From NCBI GenBank assembly GCA_011503125.2, contig WWBZ02000082.1, positions 1,922,001-1,986,000 of the forward strand: DNA of 64,000 nucleotides, in the 5' to 3' direction. The position numbers and the translations under genes were made by a program. This DNA comes from Botryosphaeria dothidea. Taxonomy: Eukaryota > Ascomycota > Dothideomycetes > Botryosphaeriales > Botryosphaeriaceae. Under the pieces are notes generated by a model. That model was not told the DNA's origin and did not search any database. It saw only the letters and a program-made list of their open reading frames with translations. How positions within the stretch are numbered: position 1 is the stretch's first letter; each line of letters begins with the position of its first letter. Shown in pieces: positions 9,737-18,581 of this stretch.

Positions 9737-11161
9737 AGATCCCAGCAGAGCGGGCTGTTCGAGGACCAATAATCGAGCAAGGCGGCCCTGGCACGTTTGT
9801 AGTTGCCCATCCCCAGGGTTTGCATGTGAAGCATTCGTCTGTTGATAACGTCTCGTTCCTGCGCGTCATCGGTTTCACAGCCAGCGCTGAAAACAGGCCA
9901 GAGAGCAAGGATATTGGCTGTTGATGAGATGGGAATGCTGTCAATTGCAGCAAGTATGCCCGTAATATCTTCTCTGACCTTGGCATGATGCTTGGGTAAA
10001 GACATTACTCGGCGGTGGAGATGTAGTAAAGCAGCGTTGACGAATGGTAGGTTAGTACTCTGTAGTTCTCTAGTCCTTTGCGGCTCTTGGTAGTTTGAGA
10101 TATACCTCAGAGGTGCACATTTCAGGATTGACAGAGCCTTGCACTCCAACTCCTCGGCCTGAGCAGAGATGCTGCAATCGATATTCGCCGGCCATTGCAT
10201 CTCTGGCCCTCCTTCACGTGGATTTCCGACCCCCTGAGTTCGTCTCAGTGTGGCCAACTCCCCAATCCTGGCCAGAACCGGCATCAACTTCAATGAATAC
10301 CCACAAAACTCATCCACCGCATCTTCCTCACACGTCTCACTTTCCAACAACGCCCAGTACCCTCCTTCAAAGCTCCCTATCCCGCGCTCCCCCAAGCCCG
10401 ACACCCTCGCCACCGTGTCCATGGCCGCGAACCACTTCGCCAAATACTCCGCAAACGGGTCAACCACGCCCGCCCCCCTCTTCCTCCGCTCCTCCTCCGC
10501 AAACGTATCCAGCAGCGCCTTCACGCCGGCGAGATGCACGCGCCACTGCCGCGCATCGCCGCCATCGCACACATCGTTCGTGCACAGCGCCATGGCCGTC
10601 ATGGCGGTCTCGACCCTCAGCACCTCGTCCGGACGCGCCACCGCCGCGTGCAGGCCCGCGACCGCGCGGTTCGTGAGCGCGAGCACGGCGCGGGTCGTCG
10701 GCGGCGCCCGAAGGCGGGCGGCGCGAGCGGGAAGAGGACGGGCGCGGTCTGCGTGCCGAAGTGGTGGAGGAGGAAGCGGGCCGTCCGTGACGAGAGCAGC
10801 GGCGACGGGAGCGGGGTGAGTGGCTGCGGCAGGGCCTGCTGCTGCTGCACGGCTGGGTTGCCGAGCCGCATCAAAGCGGTGCTGGGGCCCGGTTTCGGGG
10901 ATCCGTGGGGCGGGGATTTGGGGCGGGCTGGTTTCTTGACGGGAGTGCTCTTGGTGAGGATGAATTTTGGACTCGTATTTGCATTGTTTGGGAAAGCGGG
11001 TGCACCGGGAACAGACAGGGCGTTCGAGACCGCACTGGACTATTTGGGTCAGCACAGGGCTTCTCCACTATACGGTGGCTTGTACTTACCCTGACCTTCT
11101 TCCTCTTGCACTCGGAGCAGCCGTCACGTCGTCTGCGCGGGCTGCGGGATACGATGTTCAT
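9697..11161 (-). CDS. Zn(II)2Cys6 transcription factor
   Basis: A fungal binuclear zinc cluster regulator of 469 aa. Exons are 11090-11161 and 9697-11034. The intron (GTAAGT...CCAG) interrupts the zinc cluster between its third and second halves: exon 1 ends GCSECKRKKVR and exon 2 starts CGLERPVCSRCTRFPKQCKY, giving C-x2-C-x6-C-x6-C-x2-C-x6-C. A basic RRRR precedes it. The rest is a helical regulatory region of the fungal-specific type (for example a VKALLDTFAEEERRKR stretch) without further recognisable motif. It sits next to two aminotransferases and overlaps one of them at the 3' end, so it is a candidate local regulator. A TGAGTCA element lies about 270 bp upstream. Confidence 0.9.
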
Positions 11162-12121
11162 TTTCGGACGTCGGAATAAGTTTGAATTGCCCGGAGCCAA
11201 TCGAATGCCAGATGATGGAAATGACTGATAGACAAGGGAAAAGCTCTGTTGCTGATGTGCTTGGAGTTTGGACCGATGATGAGGTCGGATGGACCTGGAC
11301 CGCAGGCGCGCTATCCCAAAATGGCGACGCATGCGATCCAGCCAATCACAGCGCCATCACTTCCTGATTTTGGGTACAACAATCCACAGCCGCCGGCTTC
11401 GGGCCTACCATTTGCAAACTGTGGAGTTGATGAGTCACGGAGCATATTCCTGAAATCTTGCACTTCTTTATGATTCAAAATGTCATGAAGGACAAGAAGT
11501 TGCAGAAGATTTTCTCATCGGCAAGAGCATATCAGAATCCCCTGCAGCGTTATTCATGGGGTAAAGATCTCGGTGAAAGCACGCAGACACTTGACTAAAT
11601 GAGTTTTTTTTCTGGCTCGCTCCCACTCATAACTAATGACTCGGAGAATCAGATTCGTCTTAATTACACGACTGACGGCGGCTGGATCATGAATTTCGGT
11701 GGTTCATCTGTGATCACACTGCATATATTGCGGGGAGTGGAGACTGCAGTGTTCCGGCCTGACACAAAGCCTTGCAAAAGGAGCTGCTGATTCCGGTTAG
11801 CGCCATGGATATAGATGGGGGGGCACATCACTGGCCCCGTGCTGCGGGATTTTGGCATATCTCCGCCTAACTTTGGTTGTTGTGGAAGTTGTTAAGCTAA
11901 TGTTTTGCTTTTGTAGAGTGTAGTGTGGATTTCGAGGATGTGTAGATTGCGTGACTTTAGTGTTTTGCACTGATTGAGTCCTCAAAAATAGTCATCACTT
12001 GTTTGAAGAAGTATATCATATAAAAGAGTGGAGCAGCTGATGTTACTTGATACACTTGAACAGCGGGTTTGGCAACATGGGAGAGTGACGTGGCCGAATA
12101 AGGCACAAGATACAAGAAGAT
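11162..12121. other. Upstream region of the Zn2Cys6 regulator
   Basis: About 960 bp between the regulator's start and the stop of the first cysteine-rich microprotein gene. It holds the TGAGTCA element; no other gene or repeat was recognised. Confidence 0.5.
11431..11437. promoter_or_regulatory. TGAGTCA, Gcn4/CpcA-type element
   Basis: A perfect AP-1/Gcn4-type heptamer about 270 bp upstream of the regulator's start codon. In filamentous fungi CpcA (cross-pathway control) binds this sequence at amino-acid metabolism genes. One occurrence can be chance, but the aminotransferase context fits. Confidence 0.35.
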
Positions 12122-12301
12122 TTAAGATTTAATTCTGCTGCAGCCCCCTTTGCGTGAGCAGGCCCTGCGGTTCCACGGGTGCCTGTATCGAATGAACTCG
12201 AGTTGTAGACAGTTGAGACACATCTCGTGGCCGCAGCCATCCCCGCAGCAGACGCAGGCCACAGCCACATTGCAGGTACTGCATTGGCAGCAATTCCACA
12301 T
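12122..12301 (-). CDS. Cysteine-rich microprotein 1 (WNCCQC...CGHxxCxNC), 59 aa
   Basis: A single-exon gene below the usual size cutoff. The protein starts MWNCCQC and contains CVCCGDGCGHEMCLNC, then a basic Cys-containing tail ending CSRIKS. Fourteen of 59 residues are Cys. It has the same opening MWNCCQC and the same CGH-x2-C-x-N-C-x-LE core as the predicted protein encoded about 300 bp upstream at 12605-12844, so the two are tandem paralogs; shared motifs in independent frames are good evidence for coding. The spacing suggests a small zinc-binding knuckle (RanBP2/treble-clef-like). There is no obvious signal peptide, so it is probably not a secreted Cys-rich effector. I recall short fungal proteins of this W-x-C-C-x-C style, but know no function. 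Confidence 0.7.
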   Translation of the reverse strand: MWNCCQCSTCNVAVACVCCGDGCGHEMCLNCLQLEFIRYRHPWNRRACSRKGGCSRIKS

Positions 12302-12604
12302 TCTTCAGTTTCGTGCAATTGTTTCCGTTATAGAACATACCAAATTGTATGTTTTGTTCCCTTCAATTTTGCAAGAAGATGCGTGAAACTACTGTTGAGG
12401 GGAGGTTTTTTGGCGGTGCAAGTCTCGAAATCAGACAGTTCTTATGAACCGGTATCGGGCAAGCATCGACTATCACAAAAATCTGACACCGGATTCGAAG
12501 ATAAAGAGGAGACCTCCTTGCATTGATATACTATCACAACATATGCCTGAAAAGTGGTGTTCAGCACAGGCCTATCAAATCACAAGCTCATCATAACCGC
12601 CTGA
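12302..12604. other. Spacer between the two cysteine-rich microprotein genes
   Basis: About 300 bp, presumably the promoter of the downstream paralog (minus strand). AT-richer than the flanking genes; no clear TATA box position. Confidence 0.5.
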
Positions 12605-12844
12605 CTACAAGCAATCACCAATATCCGCTGTTAGGATGGCCCCACCCGCCATAACCGCTCCATATCCACCGGCCCCGTAGCCGCCACCCCCTCCCCAGCT
12701 GTCAATTTCAAGAGAGGGGCAGTTGGTGCACCTCCTGTGACCGCATCTACCGCCGCCTGGAGTGGGAGCAGGGGCACGGCGACTACTGCCGCAGATCGCG
12801 GTATTGTGCGTGTTGCGGGCGCCGCACTGACAGCAGTTCCACAT
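12605..12844 (-). CDS. Cysteine-rich microprotein 2 (WNCCQC...CGHxxCxNC), 79 aa
   Basis: A single-exon tandem paralog of the gene at 12122-12301. It begins MWNCCQCGARNTHNTAICG, has a Pro/Gly insertion (SSRRAPAPTPGGG) and then CGHRRCTNCPSLEID, followed by a glycine-rich tail. Compared with copy 1 it lacks some of the middle Cys pairs and gains a longer linker. WNCCQC and CGH-x2-C-x-N-C would provide enough ligands for one or two zinc ions. No signal peptide or membrane segment is evident. The gene lies beside the aminotransferase/regulator group and upstream of nothing obviously related. Function is unknown; coding status rests on the paralogy. Confidence 0.7.
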   Translation of the reverse strand: MWNCCQCGARNTHNTAICGSSRRAPAPTPGGGRCGHRRCTNCPSLEIDSWGGGGGYGAGGYGAVMAGGAILTADIGDCL

Positions 12845-13204
12845 ATTTATCTACTTTGTGTAGAGATATTTGATACGGACAGTTTTTTGATATGTTGCTC
12901 TTTCGTCGTGATCGATTTTAATAATTCTCAATTCGTGATGTTGTTTCTGGAACACTTGAAGGTCTCCTCCTCGGAAGTTTTAACGTACCCATGGCTTTGT
13001 CGTGGTCATGAGCCGTGGCACATACAAGTCGCGGGTGACAAGTAACTAAAGACTAGGGTACCTCACTACCAACTGGAACTGCCCGCACGCTGGCACCATC
13101 CAGATCTCTCCTCAAATGTCCTCGAACAGCTGTACACAAGGTACAACCCATTGATAGAAAGGGCGCTGACTCTCGTGTGAGTGATAGCATAATCACTGAT
13201 ATCT
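12845..13204. other. Intergenic region
   Basis: Upstream region of cysteine-rich microprotein 2 and 3' region of the hydrolase. Nothing recognisable. Confidence 0.5.
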
Positions 13205-14456
13205 CTATAGCCCCTTCATAAACGCCAGCACCGCAGGAAGCATCTCACCATCCTGAATCCCCATCGCCACGTCCACCACCGCACCCACATGCACCTCTTT
13301 CGCACACTTCACGAACTGCACAGACCCCTGTTCCCCACCCTCACCTGCCCCCATCAGCCTCGCCATCTCCGCCACATCGTCCAAAAACACCTCCCTCGTC
13401 CCCACCGTCACCAACGTCCTCTCCACCACCCTTCCCTCCCCACCAACCACCCCCCTCCAAAACCCCTCCCCCCACTCCCGCCCATCCACCTCCGCCGCAC
13501 CCAACATATCCCCCCAAAGCTCCCCCTCCCTCAACCCCGCCATTTCCACAAACTCCGCCAACCCCTCTCGCGTCAAAAAATCCCACCGCTCATTCCGCCC
13601 ATAACTCCCCGCCCGCATCCCCACCCCACACCACGGACTCACCAACACCGCGCCCGCCAACCTCTCCTCCCCCTCCCGCAACCCAAACCCCAACCCCCAC
13701 CCCTTCGGCCCCTCCCCCCGCCTCAAGCACGCCAGCACCCCCAACACCGCATTCCCGCCCGCCGAGTCCCCCAGCAGCACCACCTCGCCCGGCGGCACGC
13801 CCTCGTCGCGCAGCAACACGCGCAGCGCGCCAAGCGCCTGCACGAGCGGGCCCGGGTGGCGCAGGCGCGGCGCGAGCCCGTATTCGAGCACGGCGAGCGT
13901 GGGCGCGCGGGTGGCGGCGGCGCAGCGCAGGGCGAGGGGGAGCTGGCCGCGGCCGTCGACGGGGTGGACGTAGCCGCCGCCGTGCAGGTAGAGGAGGGTG
14001 CGCTTGGAGGACGAGGGGGACGGACAAGACGAAGGGGCGACGTCCGGGACGGAGATGAGGTGCAGAGTCGCGGCGGGCACGGCGCCGTGGAAGAAGGACG
14101 CGGTGGGGGGCGGGGCGGGGACGGGGACGGGGAGGGTGCGGCGGCGCAGGTTGGCGGAGGCGCAGAAGCGGGCGATGGTGGCGGCGGTGGGAACGTCGGA
14201 CGCGAGTTGTTGGCGGAGGGAGAGGGTGCGGCAGGTGTGGCGGAGGAAGGTGGTGCCGGCGGTGCGGGCGAGGTGGGTGGTGGATTTGTCGGTGAGGACG
14301 GTGGAGAGGATTGAGAGGAGGGTTTTGAAGACTGTGGAGGGAGGCTGGTTAGAGTGTGGACCGGCGTTGGATGGTGGGTGACTTGCCGATTAGAGGAAAG
14401 AGCCAGAGGAATTGGACTTTCTCGTAGGTCGTGAGCTGGACATCTGGATGGGCCAT
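13205..14456 (-). CDS. Alpha/beta hydrolase-3 family esterase/lipase (HSL group)
   Basis: A hormone-sensitive-lipase-type alpha/beta hydrolase of 398 aa. Exons are 14387-14456 and 13205-14331. Joining them needs a GC-AG intron (donor G|GCAAGT at 14386-14385, acceptor CACAG), which makes the codon for Val in LIVFKTLLS. Motifs: oxyanion-hole YLHGGGYVHP, nucleophile elbow GDSAGGNAV (catalytic Ser), TVGTREVFLDD near the expected catalytic Asp and KEVHVGAVVD with the probable catalytic His. The N-terminal part (VQFLWLFP) may be a membrane-proximal helix. The gene is extremely C-rich on its opposite strand, which yields long false frames. The substrate is probably a short-chain or acyl ester and is not readable. 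Confidence 0.85.
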
Positions 14457-15613
14457 GGCGTCGTCAGCCGCAAGGGCGGGGTCTTTCCGTGCGAGAAACA
14501 ATCAAGCTCGTCAAGGGAAGCAGGCAGACTCAAGGCAAAGACAAGGGTATGTCAAGGAAAGCTTCTGGGATGAAGGATGCACCCGTTGAGGGTTTTGTTC
14601 TGTATTAGTAGTGCAGGCGCTCGCAAGCTTTACCTTGTTGAGCCCTCGCAAGGATTACCATTCCGAGTAGCAGGTACCACTGAGGCTTGATTGGCTGTAT
14701 TCTAGCGTCCATTAGGATTCCTGCCCCCAAACTGAGGGCAGACCACCACCGCCATCCTACTCCACTTAAGCTGGGGCAAAATAGTGAGTATCGAAGAGAC
14801 CCGAAGAAGATACGCGAGATGGCATTTGCTTCGTATCGTCTCCTGTTCGTATATGCTCAAGAAAACGAGCCTACAGCAGTGCTCTTGGTGCTTGGATAGT
14901 TCATTCTACTACTTCTACTACCGGTTCGAGACTGCCCAACAGGTATCGAGCGAATTTTTCGCATCTGCACCCAGGAAAGATGGAGCTAAAGGGCACGCGA
15001 GTCGAAAACATGTATTTGGGCACAGGGCGAAACAGATTTTCGGTAAATGCAAGACTGTTAGAAGGATGTGAAGGAGTAAATCGCATGCTTCTATTTCTGT
15101 ATCTGAGATCGGTACCATGCATGAGTCGTATGTTGTCATTATCAAAGGGATTTCCTGACATGTAGTTCACGCTCAAATGCCCCGACGTCGGGGCGTCCGG
15201 CTTCTTCAATCCTTTGCAATGGAGAAGATTTCGTGTCCGTCAATCATCCAGAGTTCACAGGCTCACCTTTGCTTCAAGGGCATTTTCACAGTAGGATGAA
15301 GTGAGTCGGCAAGCTAAATCAGGTCAATACTCGCGCATGATCACTTACTACGCGCAGATAGGAAAGTAAGGGGACAACGTCTTTTTGAATAAATCGCATT
15401 AGCATTCTCTTGGTTCGAATGTTCACGCGATAGCAAGTGAGACCAACCAATCCGACCCAAACGCCTAAACCCATAATCCGTCGATCTTTCTTTACTCGGC
15501 AACTCAAATCGGTTTAACAGGTGTAGCCTGCTGATACTGACGCTTGGTGTAAGCATCGTGATAGGGTAGCTGCTGCTGTGGAATGTGCAGGTCGCCCGTT
15601 GAGGCAGCGTGCT
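14457..15613. other. Intergenic region, hydrolase promoter to dim1 3' end
   Basis: About 1.15 kb. Several short frames on both strands lack codon structure or motifs. No repeat, tRNA or element of note was found. Confidence 0.5.
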
Positions 15614-16236
15614 CTAGTAGCGGTAGCGGGTGGAGTAGTCTGTCAACATATCAGCAACCAGAGTATTAATCCATAACTGCAACACTGGGAGAACCTACCC
15701 TTCGGACTGACAACCAGACCCCTACCCTTCTTTGCGCCGCGGTAGATCGTCTCGATGATGTCGATGAGCTCCTGCTTGTCCTCGAGGACCCAGTTGAGCT
15801 TGTTGTTGTTACTGTCCCCAGATATCAGCACTCAGAGCCTCACGATGAATTCCAAAAGCCCGCTACCACTTACCCAGTACCAAAATCGCACATCATATGC
15901 TTGTTCCGGAAGAAGAACATGATGGTCATGGGATCGTAAAGTTCGTACATTTGCTTGAAGTCGGGCACCTGGTCGAGATCGCAGACGTAGATGACGGCGA
16001 AGTTCTTGACCTTGTCGGCGATGCGGTAGAGGACCTCGTCTTGGCGCATGCAGTCGGGGTCTGTGGTCACCGGCTATGTCAGTACGCGCGCGGGGCGGAG
16101 GAGAGTCGGGAGAGGGCGGCATAGGCTTACCCCAGTCGCGACCGAAGCGGATGACAACCAGACGCTCCTCTTCGGACATAATGGCTTGGTCGACATGCCA
16201 GCCAGTGACCAAATGCGGCAGCACAACGGAGCCCAT
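15614..16236 (-). CDS. dim1: U5 snRNP thioredoxin-like protein Dim1
   Basis: Dim1 (U5-15K, Dib1 in yeast) is an essential thioredoxin-fold component of the U4/U6.U5 tri-snRNP. Four minus-strand exons, 16131-16236, 15874-16060, 15699-15811 and 15614-15639, give 143 aa, the length expected of this nearly invariant protein. Seen directly: SVVLPHLVTGWHVDQAI at the N-terminus, VIRFGRDWDPDCMRQDE across the first junction, AVIYVCDLDQVPDFKQMYEL, IMFFFRNKHMMCDFGTG, then NNNKLNWVLEDKQE and the C-terminal KDYSTRYRY supplied by the last 26-nt exon. All three introns have GTAAG/GTAGG donors. Confidence 0.97.
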
Positions 16237-17098
16237 GGTGGCTTGTGGTGTTGTTTTGGGTGCGGAGGTTTGTGGGGGTGAGTGTTCGTGGAAGAAGCTG
16301 GTCGAGCGGCTGAAAAGGAGCGGTCGCAGACGTAGGCGGGCGCTGTAGTCTGTATGCGGGAGGGCGGTGTCAAGTGGGCGCAGTTGTGTTGGTGTGGGAG
16401 GCGAGTGGAAAGTTTGGGCGACGATAAAGTCAGGGTAGGTGGGTAGGCAGGCAGCCTCGCGGGCGGTGAGGGACGAGCTTCCTCTAGCGCGGGCGCCAGT
16501 GACGTTCGACAACCTTCGACGCCACGCCAAGGAAGCACCCGGCGAGCCTCACCAACTTTAACAATTACGCTTACTGCACCATGTGCCAATCACAGCTTCA
16601 CGAATCATGGTATCTTCGACCACAGGGCGGCAGGTACCCCCGGAAATGCATGTTATTTCGTAATCAAGGCCCGTATCATATATCCCACTTGCCGCCGTAT
16701 GAACCACTCTGCAGCTATCTACAGCGAGAAGCGCGCCATCCAAACCCAATGCCAAAATCAAGAGCTACAGTGGCTCCATCGCAGAATCGAAGAGGACTGT
16801 TCAAAAATTCAATCGGGGGAGAAAGAAGGTCAATCGTAGATGCCCAGGGCAAACGAGTGTGGAGAAGAGAAAAAATGCGTCTCAGGCGACGCCGAGGATA
16901 AGAAGAAAGGCTCAGAAATGAATCATAAAGGCTCTGCTCAACGAGCATGGAGAAGAGAAAATGCGGCAGCTGATCGAGAGACGATAGAAACTGATACAAG
17001 AAAGAACTTGGGCAGGCAAGCCACCCGTCCGAACATCACCCAGAACCTTCAGCCGTCTGAACACCAACGAAACTCCGCTCATGAAAAGGAAGTAGCAT
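16237..17098. other. Intergenic region, dim1 promoter and AA9 gene 3' side
   Basis: About 860 bp between two minus-strand genes. The part next to dim1 is CT-rich on the coding strand. I see no additional gene. Confidence 0.5.
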
Positions 17099-18581
17099 CT
17101 ACGACGGCTTAACACCGTGTCTACCGTAGTGCCTGGAGCGCCTCTTGTTCTTCGCGCCCTCAGTGATATACACGACCTCGGTGACGTACTGCGTCTCGTA
17201 AGCAGTCTTGACGACAGGGGCAGCCGTGGTCGACAAGGTGGTCGTGCTTGGAGAAGACTCTGCCTCTGTGGAGGGAGCAGCGGAAGTCTCGGCCTTGATG
17301 CTGGAAAGAGTAAGAAGCGTCGTGGTCGGGGCAGCGTAGCTCGGCTCAGAAGCCGACGAAGCCTCGGCCTCAACCTCACTAGCAGCGGACACAGCCGAAG
17401 CAGTGGTAGACTCAAAGTTGGTCGTCGAAAGAGCCATGGGGATGCTGGCCATGGTCGGGAGCTGCGGGGTCAGAACTTTGCCCTTGTTCGGTGGGCCGTC
17501 AAAGTTCTTCGCGTTGCAGTTGTCGTCGATGTTCTGACACTTGTCACCCCAGAGAGTGCACCAAGGATCACCGCCAGTAGGGACAGTGTCGGAGTAGTCC
17601 CAGCACTTCTTGTGCTGTGCCCAGCATTCCTCTCCAGACTCCCAACATCCGGTCTCGTCCGAGTAGGATGAAACTTCGTAGGCGCAGAACCCAGCCATTT
17701 CCAGAATGCATCCGCTCGGCTGCAGTCCCTCCTGCTGAGTGGCTTGCTTAGCGGCGTCACCGCTAGCACCGCCGTTCACGAGGGCAGCAACAGGGGGACC
17801 AGGGGTAAGGTAAGGAAGGTCCATTGGCTCCTTGTAGATGTTGAAGGTGACGCTCTCGTCGGTCGACTTGACATAGCCAGGAATACTGACCGTGTCCTGA
17901 GGACGCTTGTTGCCACTGGACTTGAGGAAGATCTGAGCGCAGCCAGTGTAGAATTGCGGGTCCGGGGGATTGGCAACGGCCGAGTGCAGGGCAAGAATCT
18001 CGGGGCGGGCAAGGTAATAGCCACCCTCAAGGCCAGAGGGGAGGTCGATGTTCAACTTGTGGTTGTATTGCCCGTTCTCATCTTGGTCTCCCAGCATCTC
18101 GTTGCACCACAAGCCCTTGTCCTCGTCGTAGCCCTGGTCCCAGACCTTGAACCATCCATCGCCGACGCCTGTGAAACGTCAGTACCATAAAACTTGCCAA
18201 TTATTTGTAGCCAGCGAAATTCTTACCAGTGTCATTGACAGCCGAGTCGACCTTCTTCAGGTAGACGGCACAGGGACCCTTGTGGCCACGGTCAATGGCG
18301 CCCTTGCTGGGGTTGCTGCCGTAGGCGCGCCACTCGAAGGACAAAGTAGAACCATCGTTGACAGAAACGACACGAGGATTGCCCTCTTCACCATCATAGC
18401 CGCAGGCTACAGCATCGTCGCTGAGGCTAATAGGAAAGCTGGCGGTCTTGGGAGTCTTGCGCATGCGGACGCCGACGCCATCGCCGGCAGACTTGCCATC
18501 AACCCATAAGGTGGTGAAGATGGTGTGGGCTTCGACGATGGCCGAGGTGGCCAGAGCCATGGTGATAGTGGAGACCTTCAT
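17099..18581 (-). CDS. Secreted lytic polysaccharide monooxygenase, family AA9
   Basis: A copper-dependent LPMO (formerly GH61) that oxidatively cleaves cellulose or other beta-glucans outside the cell. Exons are 18227-18581 and 17099-18168 (474 aa). The signal peptide ends VEA|HTIF, leaving His1 of the copper brace at the mature N-terminus. The catalytic domain shows RGHKGPCAVYLKKVD, LEGGYYLARPEILALHSA and QFYTGCAQIFLKSSG with the axial Tyr and conserved His/Gln region. There is no CBM1. Instead a segment with eight Cys (about residues 290-360, including CWESGEECW and CWDYSD) is followed by a Ser/Thr-rich stretch and a basic tail (KNKRRSRHYGRHG). Upstream lie CreA- and XlnR-type motifs, suggesting carbon-source regulation. 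Confidence 0.93.

Noticed and set aside
13289..14314. 341-codon plus-strand frame rich in His/Pro/Arg then Gly/Ala
   Set aside because: Shadow of the GC-rich alpha/beta hydrolase on the other strand, where HGGG and GDSAGG motifs are clear.
15832..16530. 232-codon minus-strand frame reading through dim1 introns
   Set aside because: Only its part from MGSVVLPHL is Dim1; the rest reads through an intron and the 5' region. The spliced 143-aa Dim1 is nearly invariant in eukaryotes.
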